The notes beneath the pieces are model-generated. The model did not search any database and had not been told where the DNA came from. It saw only the letters and a list, made by a program, of their open reading frames with translations. A stretch of 10,042 nucleotides of DNA from Candidatus Woesearchaeota archaeon (GTDB lineage: Archaea; Nanobdellota; Nanobdellia; Woesearchaeales; UBA525), in NCBI GenBank assembly GCA_027371725.1, contig DAHXMN010000018.1, positions 1 to 10,042 of the forward strand. The letters run 5' to 3'. Made by a program: the position numbers and the translations under genes. Shown here piece by piece: positions 4,272-10,042 of this stretch (positions are counted from its first letter, which is position 1; every line of letters starts with the position of its first letter).

Positions 4272-6812
4272 ATGCCCGAAGAGACCGCCATCTGGACCGA
4301 GAAGTACCGGCCGAAGAGGTTCTCGGAAGTCCTCGGCCAGCGGGAGATCGTCGAGAAGGTCGAAGCCTTCGTCAAGCAGGGCAACATGCCCCACCTCCTC
4401 TTCGCCGGCCCCGCCGGCATCGGGAAAACGACCTTGAGCCTGGTCATCGCCCGCCAATTGTACGGGGACGAGTGGCGCGGTAATTTTCTCGAGCTGAACG
4501 CGTCCGACGAAAGAGGCATCGACGTGGTGCGCGTCAAGGTGAAGGACTTCGCCAGGACGCGCGCAATAGGCGACGTCCCGTTCAAGATCATCTACCTGGA
4601 CGAGTGCTTCGGCTACGACACGAAGGTGATCATCCGAACGGCTGAAGGCATCGAGGAGCGGCGGATCGGCGACGTCGTCGAGAACGTCGACGCGGGGGAG
4701 GTCCTCTCCGTGGACGAATCCGGACGGCTCGTCTTCACGCCGATCAACGGCTTCCTCAAGCTCCCCCACAAGAAAGAGCAGGGATTCTACCGCGTCACGC
4801 TCAACGGACGCGTCATCGAAGCGACCGGAAACCATCTCCTCCTCACCCCTGACGGCTGGAAACGCGTGGACGCATTGACGAGGGGCGAACAGCTCCTCTG
4901 TCCCCCCGAGACCCCGCCTGTCCGGCAGGAAGGGCCGCTCCGCCCGGTCCAGTATGTCCTGACCGGCCTCCCTCAGGAGATCAAGGCGAAAGAACGGTAT
5001 ATCTCCCGTTCGCCCGAGAAGAGGGTCGTCGAGCTCCTCGCCGTCCTCCCCGAAGGGCTGACGCGGCGCGACCTCACCACGCTGAGCGGCATCGCCTCGC
5101 CGAAACTCTCCTCGATCCTCTCCCCGAAGAAGAACGCGTACTACCTCTCCCTCCTCCATCACGGGCTCGTCCGGAACGACGACGGACGGTTCACCCTCGT
5201 CGGGGAGAAGAACGCAGCGCTCGATCGCCTCTCCCGGATCAAGCGCGCACAGAACAGTCGGAACCAGGAGTACATCCGAACGACGCTCGCGGAGAAAGGG
5301 CTCTATCCCTTGCAGCCGGAGAAGGCGGCTATTGTCGCGCGGCTCGCAGGCCACCTCTTCGGCGACGGCTCCCTCAGCCTCAAGACGCGCTCGCTCTTCT
5401 TCTCCGGCAAGGAAGAGGATATGCGGCTGATCAAGGAGGACCTCGCCGCCCTGGGTTTTCCGAGCCTCGGCAACATCCGCGAGACCCGTTGGCGGAACGG
5501 CCGTTGCTGGTCGTTCGCCGAGTCGAAGATCGCGCTCCTCAGCGCCTTCTACTCCCTCGGCGTCCCCGTCGGGAAGAAGACCGACACGTTCGTCCGCGTG
5601 CCCGGCTGGGTGCTCCGCGGGGATGCTGTTGTCAAGCGCGAGTTCCTCGCAGCGCTCTTCGGCGCGGAAGGCACGACCCCCTCGTTCCGAGGGCGGACGA
5701 TCAAGCCCGTCGTGGTCGCGCAGGCCAAGCGCCGCGACCTCGAGGAGAACCTGCGCGACTACCTCGACCAGCTCCGCCTCCTCCTCGAGGGGTTCGGCAT
5801 CGCGGTCGGGACGAGGATCACGACGCGCACCAAGAACGTCCGAGCTGACGGCACGGAGTCCATCGAGGGCAAGCTCTGGGTGAAGAACAGCCGCGCCAAC
5901 ATCATCCGTTTCCTCGAACACGTCGGCTACCGGTACGCGGACGAGAAGGCCGCCGAGGCGGCACGCGTCCTCCGGTACCTCCGCTGGAAAGAGGCGCTCG
6001 GCCGCGACGTCTACCGCTTCCACGCACCCCATTACGCCGTCTGGAAGGAGAAGTATCTGGTTGGAGACTCCGCGTTCCACTACGTCATCGGCCTCGAAAA
6101 GATCGACGACCCCGCAGCGGTCTACTGTCTCCAGACCGCGAACCAGCGGTTCATCGCCGATGATGTCGTCGTCCACAACTGCGACGCCCTCACGAAGGAG
6201 GCGCAGCAGGCCCTGCGCCGTACGATGGAGAACTACACGCAGACGTGCCGGTTCATCCTCAGCTGCAACTACAGCAGCAAGATCATCGACCCGATCCAAT
6301 CGCGTTGTACGGTTTTTCGCTTCAAGCCGCTCGCGAAGGAGGAGATCGTCAGGATCATCAAGAACGTGGCGAAGTCAGAAGGCCTGACGATCGACGCGAA
6401 AGGCGAGGACGCGTTGTTCACCGTCAGCAACGGCGACGTCCGGAGAGTAGAAAACTTGTTGCAGGCGTGCGCCGCCCTCAGCAAGAAGGTGACGGAGGAC
6501 GTCGTCTACAGCATCGCCTCCTACGCGAAGCCGAAGGAGATCGCCTCCTTGCTGGAGCTGGCGAAGAAAGGGGATTTCGCAGGCGCGAAGAAGCAATTGC
6601 TGACCGTCCAGCTCGAGTACGGATTGTCCGGCAGCGACATCATCAAGCAATTGCAAGCGGCCGTCTGGCAGCTGAACGGCGTGGACGACCGGAAGAAGCT
6701 CGAGATGGTCAAGCAGTGCGGCGAGGCCGAGTTCCGGATGGTCGAGGGCAGCGACGAATTCCTCCAATTGGAGGCGCTCTTGGCAGCGTTCACGCTGGCG
6801 CTGCAGAACTAG
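4272..6812 (+). CDS. rfcS: Replication factor C small subunit (RfcS) precursor with in-frame intein
   Basis: This is the small subunit of the archaeal clamp loader, an AAA+ ATPase that opens and loads the PCNA sliding clamp at primer-template junctions. The extein parts (residues 1-111 and 637-846) join to 321 residues, the normal RfcS length. Visible motifs: WTEKYRPKRFSEVLGQ at the N-terminus; Walker A GPAGIGKTT (46-54); NASDERGID (76-84); Walker B IIYLDE (106-111) followed after the intein by DALT; sensor-1 SCNYSSKII; and the QSRC arginine-finger motif. The C-terminal helical collar domain is complete. The alanine that usually follows LDE is Cys637, which serves as the residue needed after the intein. 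ATG 4272 is preceded by a TATA-like box and no other Met gives the family N-terminus. The gene ends convergently with the RHH gene, sharing a CTAG. The long minus-strand open frames across it are shadows. Confidence 0.95.
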   Translation: MPEETAIWTEKYRPKRFSEVLGQREIVEKVEAFVKQGNMPHLLFAGPAGIGKTTLSLVIARQLYGDEWRGNFLELNASDERGIDVVRVKVKDFARTRAIGDVPFKIIYLDECFGYDTKVIIRTAEGIEERRIGDVVENVDAGEVLSVDESGRLVFTPINGFLKLPHKKEQGFYRVTLNGRVIEATGNHLLLTPDGWKRVDALTRGEQLLCPPETPPVRQEGPLRPVQYVLTGLPQEIKAKERYISRSPEKRVVELLAVLPEGLTRRDLTTLSGIASPKLSSILSPKKNAYYLSLLHHGLVRNDDGRFTLVGEKNAALDRLSRIKRAQNSRNQEYIRTTLAEKGLYPLQPEKAAIVARLAGHLFGDGSLSLKTRSLFFSGKEEDMRLIKEDLAALGFPSLGNIRETRWRNGRCWSFAESKIALLSAFYSLGVPVGKKTDTFVRVPGWVLRGDAVVKREFLAALFGAEGTTPSFRGRTIKPVVVAQAKRRDLEENLRDYLDQLRLLLEGFGIAVGTRITTRTKNVRADGTESIEGKLWVKNSRANIIRFLEHVGYRYADEKAAEAARVLRYLRWKEALGRDVYRFHAPHYAVWKEKYLVGDSAFHYVIGLEKIDDPAAVYCLQTANQRFIADDVVVHNCDALTKEAQQALRRTMENYTQTCRFILSCNYSSKIIDPIQSRCTVFRFKPLAKEEIVRIIKNVAKSEGLTIDAKGEDALFTVSNGDVRRVENLLQACAALSKKVTEDVVYSIASYAKPKEIASLLELAKKGDFAGAKKQLLTVQLEYGLSGSDIIKQLQAAVWQLNGVDDRKKLEMVKQCGEAEFRMVEGSDEFLQLEALLAAFTLALQN
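4605..6179 (+). mobile_element. Intein in RfcS with LAGLIDADG homing endonuclease, 525 residues
   Basis: The intein spans precursor residues 112-636. It starts with Cys112 (CFGYDTKV, block A), has TGNH (185-188, block B T-x-x-H), and ends with block F (VYCLQTANQRFIADDVVVHN), its final His-Asn followed by Cys637. All residues needed for Cys-type protein splicing are present. The endonuclease has two motifs: LAGHLFGDG (358-366, acid D365) and LAALFGAEG (459-467, acid E466). Both acids are kept, so homing activity is plausible. The intein interrupts the Walker B/DEAD-like box, so unspliced RfcS could not function as an ATPase and splicing is essential. Between blocks B and the first LAGLIDADG motif, residues of about 247-310 look like an extra winged-helix domain. 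Base composition resembles the host gene, which argues against very recent arrival. Confidence 0.95.
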
Positions 6813-7066
6813 GCCTTCTCTTTGCGCCACGCGCCGAGCGTCAGGCGGAGCTGTTTCTCGACGAGGGAAGAGACCGGGATGTTCCGTCTCTTCGCCTCGC
6901 GCTGCACCTCGCGGTACAACGAGGAGTCGATCGTCATGTTGACGCGCTTCTTCCTCGACAGGCGAGGCATCCTCTTCGTCCGCTCGAACTCGAGCAACGC
7001 GTCGAAGAGGTCGGCGTGCTCCCGGATCTGGCGGCGTGCGATGGCGACGTACTCACTCGATCGCAT
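6809..7066 (-). CDS. Ribbon-helix-helix protein, putative antitoxin of the Fic pair, 85 aa
   Basis: Residues 34-75 are a ribbon-helix-helix fold: a basic RLSRKKR run, the strand RVNMTID, helix SLYREVQREAKRR, a turn at NIP, and helix VSSLVEKQLRLTL. Such proteins bind DNA as dimers and usually repress their own operon. The 33-residue N-terminal extension looks helical and could contact the toxin. This is the reverse of the common order, in which RHH is N-terminal and the toxin-binding part follows. ATG 7066 overlaps the end of the fic frame by 14 bases, indicating coupling. A shorter start at the Met before PRLSRKKR is possible. Its TAG stop shares the palindrome CTAG with the rfcS stop on the other strand. 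Confidence 0.75.
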   Translation of the reverse strand: MRSSEYVAIARRQIREHADLFDALLEFERTKRMPRLSRKKRVNMTIDSSLYREVQREAKRRNIPVSSLVEKQLRLTLGAWRKEKA

Positions 7067-7385
7067 CTTTGATCATCTCCTCGATCTCCTGGACATTCGT
7101 GACGTTCTTCCTGAGGACGCGCTCGATCAGGCGGGCGACCTTGTCCTTGTCGGCGACGAAGCCGTGGACGTACGCCTCGGTCAGTATCAGCGCGGCAGCG
7201 GTCCGCTTGTTCCCGTCCTCGAAGACGTGGTCGACGAGGATGGCGCGGACGAGGTGCGCCAACGCTTTCGCCCAGTTCGTCGTGCGCTTCGCGTAGTCGA
7301 GCGCGAATTCTAAGCTCGACCTGTTCGCGTAGTTCCCGTTGTGGAACTCCTGGTTGATCGCGACGACGTCCTTCGCCGTAAGCAT
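7053..7385 (-). CDS. Fic/Doc-family toxin, 110 aa
   Basis: This is a compact Fic domain of death-on-curing size (Doc is about 126 aa). It has the N-terminal LTAKDVVAIN helix, a central HLVRAILVDHVFEDGNKRTAA segment with the core HxFxDGNKR (H53, F55, D57, N59, K60, R61), and following helices. Fic enzymes transfer AMP from ATP to target proteins. Doc, which has Lys in place of the second Gly (NKR), instead phosphorylates elongation factor Tu. This sequence keeps Gly58 and has Lys60, a common death-on-curing form. The partner is the overlapping RHH gene rather than a recognisable Phd. ATG 7385 lies 27 bases from a TATA box, suggesting a leaderless mRNA. I see no intramolecular S/T-x-x-x-E-G/N inhibitory motif. 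Confidence 0.85.
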   Translation of the reverse strand: MLTAKDVVAINQEFHNGNYANRSSLEFALDYAKRTTNWAKALAHLVRAILVDHVFEDGNKRTAAALILTEAYVHGFVADKDKVARLIERVLRKNVTNVQEIEEMIKDAIE

Positions 7386-7392
7386 AGAAAAC

Positions 7393-7420
7393 GTGTGTAT
7401 AAGTGTGTATATTTATGTGT
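7393..7420 (-). promoter_or_regulatory. Promoter of the fic-RHH operon with two direct repeats, operator candidate
   Basis: On the minus strand ATAAATATA (forward 7408-7416) is centred 27 bases before ATG 7385. In the forward direction GTGTGTATA occurs at 7393-7401 and again at 7403-7411, a perfect 9-bp repeat with a 10-bp period, and a partial ATGTGT follows at 7415-7420. The repeats cover the TATA box and the DNA just downstream of it. Tandem short repeats one helical turn apart are typical targets of RHH repressors. Confidence 0.55.
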
Positions 7421-7471
7421 TTCGGTTCTCTGCATCCTGACGAGAAACAAGAACCCTCGACGGAGAGACAA

Positions 7472-8077
7472 TCAGGCCGGCAGGTTGCGCCGGACGAGCA
7501 TTCTCGAGACCTTGTCGCCGTACGGCAGCACCGTCAGCACGTACTTGACCAGCTCTGCGCGGCCGCCGCCGGACGGGAGCGCCTCATACCGGTCGAGGAA
7601 CCGTTCGTGGCGGGACGAGAGGCTCTCCAGGACATCCTCTGAGGCGACGCCCTCCAGGCTCTCGATGCCGAACCGCTCCTCATACCGCGCCGCGCTCATG
7701 AGCGCGCGATCCAGGTGGAACCTGTTCGTCGTCAGGAGGAGCTGGTGCAGGCCGTGCTCTCGGGCGAGCCCGAACGAGAACTCGAGGTTCTCCGTCGTGT
7801 CGATCGCGCGGTTCTCCGCCCTGACCGCTGTCGCGGGGAGGCCGTATTTCTGCTCGAGGATATCCGCGTAGACCTCAGCGAGCGGCGCCCGGTCGCTGCC
7901 GAAGAAGCGGCCGCCGGTCACGATGACCGTCGGCGCGAGCCCGTCGTGGTAGAGCGCCGCGCCCGCCGCCAGCCGGACGTGGCCGTTCAGGTCGGGCCGC
8001 CAGCCGGAGAGCTTCTCTCTGCGCGGGTCCATGCCGGAGGTCAGGACGATGATGCCGTCGTAGACGGGTTCATTCAT
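7472..8077 (-). CDS. DUF218 (YdcF/SanA-like) family protein, 201 aa
   Basis: The pattern is that of DUF218: a first strand DGIIVLTSG (7-15), VTGGRFFGSD (the hxGG strand and turn), ENRAIDTTENLEFS (the conserved E..S/A.dT.eN motif) and LLTTNRFHLDRAL (the late strand with HxxRA). Members are Rossmann-like proteins, some membrane-anchored. E. coli SanA and YdcF are linked to envelope and vancomycin-related phenotypes and S-adenosylmethionine binding, but the reaction is not established. This copy has no membrane segment and is probably cytoplasmic. I prefer ATG 8077, with GAGG 8 bases upstream, over the in-frame TTG at 8092 that adds five residues. It follows the broken lipoprotein gene by 37 bases on the same strand and precedes fic by 86 bases. 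Confidence 0.8.
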   Translation of the reverse strand: MNEPVYDGIIVLTSGMDPRREKLSGWRPDLNGHVRLAAGAALYHDGLAPTVIVTGGRFFGSDRAPLAEVYADILEQKYGLPATAVRAENRAIDTTENLEFSFGLAREHGLHQLLLTTNRFHLDRALMSAARYEERFGIESLEGVASEDVLESLSSRHERFLDRYEALPSGGGRAELVKYVLTVLPYGDKVSRMLVRRNLPA

Positions 8078-8114
8078 GGTGTTCCTCAGCAAGATGATCG
8101 GGAAGAGGCGCTTT

Positions 8115-8488
8115 TCATCTCTTCTGCGTCTCCTTGTCCGTCTCGTAGTTCTGCTCCCCGGCGCTTGAGCGCGAGCTCCTGGCCGGCACGCAGATACTCA
8201 TCCGCGGCGTTCTGGGTCTTCAGGTCCATGGCCTTCGTGATGCCCCTATTAACCTCGTTCTGATAGTATGACGCATACCCGGCCGAGACCGGCGAAGGAC
8301 GTCGCTCCGCCAGCCAGGAAATAGTCGACGTGGCCATCGCCGTTCACATCGATGGGCATCCGTACCGCATCTCGACGCGCACATGCTTCGCGTCTTCCAC
8401 GGTCGGCGGCCGGGACGGCGCGTTCGAACACGCGATCATGCCGACGAGGCCGAGCGCCGGTCCCGGCGACAAGAGTGCGGATCTTCAT
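8115..8488 (-). pseudogene. Lipoprotein gene with several frame changes, calcium-loop-like motif
   Basis: No single frame gives a sensible protein, but pieced together they do. ATG 8488 (AGGTGG at 8495-8500) starts MKIRTL. The next frame gives PALGLVGMIACSNAPS, a hydrophobic stretch ending in a lipobox-like IAC, then VEDAKHVRVEMRYG up to about 8360. The first frame resumes with PIDVNGDGHVDYFLAGG (8356 to about 8306), with a D-x-N-x-D-G calcium-type loop. The second frame returns for GYASYYQNEVNRG and DLKTQNAADEYLRAGQEL (8280 to about 8165). After GGGG (minus strand of 8156-8159) the third frame gives EQNYETDKETQKR and stops at 8117-8115. Four frame changes in under 400 bases mean either a decayed gene or clustered sequencing errors. 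The intact product would be an anchored surface lipoprotein of about 120 residues. It lies 54 bases after the tyrosine-rich gene, same strand. Confidence 0.6.
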
Positions 8489-8542
8489 GAGATTCCACCT
8501 CTTGAGAGAAAACGTTTGGAAAAGGGTTTATCGTTCGAGCGT

Positions 8543-8938
8543 TCAGTGGAGGGCGTAGTACTTGTACCGCATCCACGAGTCGCTGCCGTAGCTCCCGTAC
8601 GGGTAGCCGTAGTACGGCTGGTACAGGTTCGGCACGCGCGCGACGCCGTAGTCCGGGTAGACCGGCTCGCGGATGTTGTAGATGTTGTAGTCCGCGCCGT
8701 ACCGGGTGAGGCCGATCGGAGGGCTGATGTAGTCGTACATGCCCTGGTCGACGGGGAACTGCGAGGTGTACGCGCCGATCCGCGGCTGGCCGTAGCCGAT
8801 GTAGTACGGGTACGGGTACGCGGTGCCGTATGCGCCGCCGCAATAGCTGCCGCCGCAGGCGAGCGCGGACGGCACGAGCAGGATCGCCGCGAGGACGACC
8901 ATGAGAGCGGCCTTCTGCAGGTTCTTGAGCATCTTCAT
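8543..8938 (-). CDS. Tyrosine-rich secreted protein, 131 aa
   Basis: ATG 8938 has GAGGT about 8 bases upstream and starts a textbook signal peptide: MKMLKNLQK, hydrophobic AALMVVLAAILLV, then PSALA|C. Longer starts upstream run through the promoter and are rejected. The mature part (about 103 residues) is low-complexity, with about 24 Tyr plus many Gly and Pro in repeats such as YPYPYY and YGYPYGSYG, two Cys at its very start (CGGSYC), and almost no Lys. An A-L-A site fits signal peptidase I; a lipid-modified Cys is possible but the lipobox is not canonical. Such composition suggests a structural surface protein or one that self-associates. I do not recognise a family. It is probably the first gene of a run that includes the broken lipoprotein gene and DUF218. 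Confidence 0.75.
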   Translation of the reverse strand: MKMLKNLQKAALMVVLAAILLVPSALACGGSYCGGAYGTAYPYPYYIGYGQPRIGAYTSQFPVDQGMYDYISPPIGLTRYGADYNIYNIREPVYPDYGVARVPNLYQPYYGYPYGSYGSDSWMRYKYYALH

Positions 8939-8978
8939 CTGTATCGACCTCTTTGTTGTCACCGTGTAGTGCTCGTAA

Positions 8979-8997
8979 TTATATAAATGTTTCGTTT
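8979..8997 (-). promoter_or_regulatory. Promoter (BRE + TATA) of the tyrosine-rich gene
   Basis: On the minus strand ACGAAACA (BRE-like) precedes ATTTATATAA (TATA, forward 8979-8988). A start about 27 bases downstream (near 8956) leaves a leader of about 18 bases containing the GAGGT site before ATG 8938. Confidence 0.65.
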
Positions 8998-9062
8998 TTT
9001 TGCTTTTAATGAGTGGTAACATATTCTAGAGTATATTTATTTTTCCATATCGATAATTATTA

Positions 9063-9260
9063 TTTCACGACGGAAGATTCCGCTCCCTCTGCAGGGCGCC
9101 GCGGCGATATCGTTCTCCCGTCCGGTCCGAGGCGATCGTCCGCGACGCGCGTAGCGGTTTGACGCAACGACGTAAGCCGTGCAGAGGAACCGCTGTGACT
9201 CTGCTGCGGCGTCAAGCGCGTCGCGGGGCTTTGTGCCAAGGCGGCGACAACGATTGCGTT
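9063..9260. ncRNA. Candidate structured RNA in the 420-bp intergenic region (strand undecided)
   Basis: A GC-rich block sits between AT-rich flanks and has no credible reading frame. It is strongly self-complementary. CCGCGACGCGC (9140-9150) pairs with GCGCGTCGCGG (9216-9226); TTGACGC (9159-9165) pairs with GCGTCAA (9209-9215), directly continuing the helix apart from an 8-base bulge; and GCAGAG (9181-9186) pairs with CTCTGC (9199-9204) around a 12-base loop that begins GA and ends TGA. The GA...TGA loop on a stem resembles an L7Ae-binding K-loop of archaeal H/ACA guide RNAs, though the internal loop is lopsided. An alternative 7-bp pairing, AGCGGTT (9154-9160) with AACCGCT (9188-9194), competes with both inner helices. 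A TATA-like GTATATTTAT near 9031-9040 could drive plus-strand transcription. I see no tRNA, 5S, SRP or RNase P signature. A non-RNA palindromic element is the main alternative. Confidence 0.4.
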
Positions 9261-9266
9261 GACCTG

Positions 9267-9294
9267 TCTAATGAGTCTAGTCTAATGATTCTAA
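9267..9294. repeat. Imperfect 14-bp tandem repeat (TCTAATGA core), two copies
   Basis: TCTAATGAGTCTAG is followed directly by TCTAATGATTCTAA, 12 of 14 bases identical, and a further TAATAAGA trails off. It lies between the self-complementary block and the terminator of the Gln-rich gene. It could be a binding site or slippage product; nothing in the window decides this. Confidence 0.5.
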
Positions 9295-9310
9295 TAAGAA
9301 CTCTCATGAG

Positions 9311-9356
9311 AAGGGAAAGAAGGAGGATAAAAAAAGAAAGAAAAAGGGAAAAGGGT
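9311..9356 (-). terminator. Pyrimidine-tract terminator after the Gln-rich coiled-coil gene
   Basis: Directly after the minus-strand stop codon the transcript would read CCCTTTTCCCTTTTTC and then a longer T-rich run including TTTTTTT. Archaeal RNA polymerase terminates on such oligo-U tracts without needing a hairpin. Confidence 0.6.
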
Positions 9357-9358
9357 TC

Positions 9359-10042
9359 TTACTTCCAGAGCCAGCCGAAGAGTCCCTTGCTCTGCTTCTC
9401 AGCTTGCGCCTGCGCCTCCAGCTGCGCCTGCGCCTGCTCCATCGCCTGCGCCTGCTCCTGGAGCATCGCCTTGACGTCGCTGGTGCAATTGCACGTCTCG
9501 CTCAATTGCTGGAGCTCCTGGATCCGCGTCTGGGTCGCGTTCACCTGCGTCTCGATCTCATCGGCCGCCTGGCTGTCGCCGCCGGCGAAGAACCGGACGA
9601 ACGCGCTCCGCTGCCGGATCTGCTCCTGCGCCTGCACCGTCGCCTGGAGCGAATTATTGAATTCGCGCGCGATGGCCGAGACGTTCTGGCCGATGCCGCC
9701 TGTGCGGTTGCCGAGTAAGAGGAGAGCATGGACCGCGAGCCGCACCTGGTTCTCGTTCCGGACACGCTCCTGGTCGTCAGCAGGCGTGCGGTTCATCTCC
9801 CGCTCCATCTCCTGCTGCTGCGCCTGGAGCTGTTCCTGGACCTGCTCGCGGACGGTCGCACCATTGCCGTTGTCCTCGTTGCCCCGCGGACCCGCGCCTG
9901 CCTGCGTCTCGGCCTGCGTTTGGACCAGCAGGCCCTGTCCTTCGCCGCCCTGCTCGCCGCCTTGGACCTGCCCCTGGGCCGTGACGTTCATCTGTCCCGG
10001 CTCCCCGAGCGGACCGTTGGAACCTGCCGCGACGTTGATGCC
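9359..10042 (-). CDS. Gln-rich coiled-coil protein with KGLFGWLWK C-terminus (partial, 5' end outside window)
   Basis: The frame is open to the window edge at 10042, so the Met at 9991 is probably internal. At least 227 residues are visible. Order of parts: a Gly/Gln/Asn-rich low-complexity N-terminal stretch; a coiled coil of Gln, Glu and Ala (VREQVQEQLQAQQQEMEREM); a more conserved-looking core (HALLLLGNRTGGIGQNVSAI, AREFNNSLQATVQAQEQI, RSAFVRFFAGGD); a second coiled coil with the pair CNC; and the C-terminal KGLFGWLWK. The core and the GLFGWL tail recall a hypothetical archaeal family I have seen in euryarchaeal and DPANN genomes, but I cannot confirm this. No function is known. The aromatic tail and the hydrophobic core suggest membrane contact or a protein-binding anchor. 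It ends in a pyrimidine-tract terminator. Confidence 0.75.
   Translation of the reverse strand, partial: GINVAAGSNGPLGEPGQMNVTAQGQVQGGEQGGEGQGLLVQTQAETQAGAGPRGNEDNGNGATVREQVQEQLQAQQQEMEREMNRTPADDQERVRNENQVRLAVHALLLLGNRTGGIGQNVSAIAREFNNSLQATVQAQEQIRQRSAFVRFFAGGDSQAADEIETQVNATQTRIQELQQLSETCNCTSDVKAMLQEQAQAMEQAQAQLEAQAQAEKQSKGLFGWLWK

Noticed and set aside
4245..6299. 684-codon open frame on the minus strand across rfcS
   Set aside because: It is antisense to a certain gene, has an Asp/Glu/Arg/Val-dominated composition typical of GC-rich shadows, and no recognisable motif.
6809..7066. S-x-x-x-E in the RHH protein as a Fic-inhibitory motif
   Set aside because: It lies in the second RHH helix and is not followed by Gly or Asn, so it is probably chance.
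8078..8092. TTG start adding five residues to the DUF218 protein
   Set aside because: ATG 8077 has a GAGG site at suitable distance and matches the family N-terminus.
9063..9260. tRNA, 5S rRNA, SRP RNA, RNase P RNA or C/D box RNA
   Set aside because: No T-loop, no conserved SRP or RNase P core strings, and no RTGATGA/CTGA box pair were found.
1..10042. CRISPR array or insertion sequence
   Set aside because: No regularly spaced repeats of CRISPR length and no transposase or terminal inverted repeats were seen.

Overview
The window is archaeal. It encodes a clamp-loader small subunit (RfcS). Most upstream regions carry A/T-rich TATA boxes about 25-27 bases before a start codon, or before a short leader with a GGTG-type ribosome binding site. 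Several genes look leaderless. Most of the DNA is GC-rich with GC-ending codons. Much of the coding capacity goes to small secreted proteins and toxin-antitoxin pairs, which suits a DPANN-type genome or an accessory region of a euryarchaeote. I cannot name the lineage from sequence alone.

Layout. (a) 1-2715, minus strand: three secreted proteins in a row. These are a 379-aa exported protein (2715-1576), a 383-aa exported protein with a similar leader and a calcium-loop-like motif near its end (1564-413), and a cysteine-rich secreted protein that runs off the window (373-1). The distal part is visibly AT-richer than the rest. (b) 2716-2909: divergent promoters. The rightward one is flanked by two matching ACCAC-N3-GGTGGAA elements. 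(c) 2910-3985, plus strand: a HEPN/MNT (HepT-MntA type) toxin-antitoxin pair, followed by a RelE-like toxin remnant without a usable start (4040-4240). (d) 4272-6812, plus strand: rfcS interrupted at the Walker B motif by a 525-residue intein with a LAGLIDADG endonuclease and an apparent winged-helix insert. (e) 7385-6809, minus strand: a Fic/Doc toxin and an RHH protein whose genes overlap, under a promoter with 9-bp direct repeats. Upstream of it, also on minus, lie a DUF218 protein (8077-7472), a lipoprotein gene broken by several frame changes (8488-8115), and a tyrosine-rich secreted protein (8938-8543). (f) 8939-9358: a 420-bp intergenic region with a GC-rich, strongly self-complementary block (RNA candidate), a 14-bp tandem repeat and a pyrimidine-tract terminator. 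(g) 10042-9359, minus strand: a Gln-rich coiled-coil protein, 5' end outside the window.

How the parts relate: the rfcS housekeeping gene and its selfish intein sit between an intact HEPN/MNT pair plus a dead RelE on one side and a Fic/RHH pair on the other, so the locus looks like a collection site for addiction modules. Both intact toxin-antitoxin promoters carry repeats that fit autoregulation by the DNA-binding partner encoded in the same operon (winged HTH-MNT, and RHH). The flanking regions are devoted to exported proteins of unknown role, probably at the cell surface.
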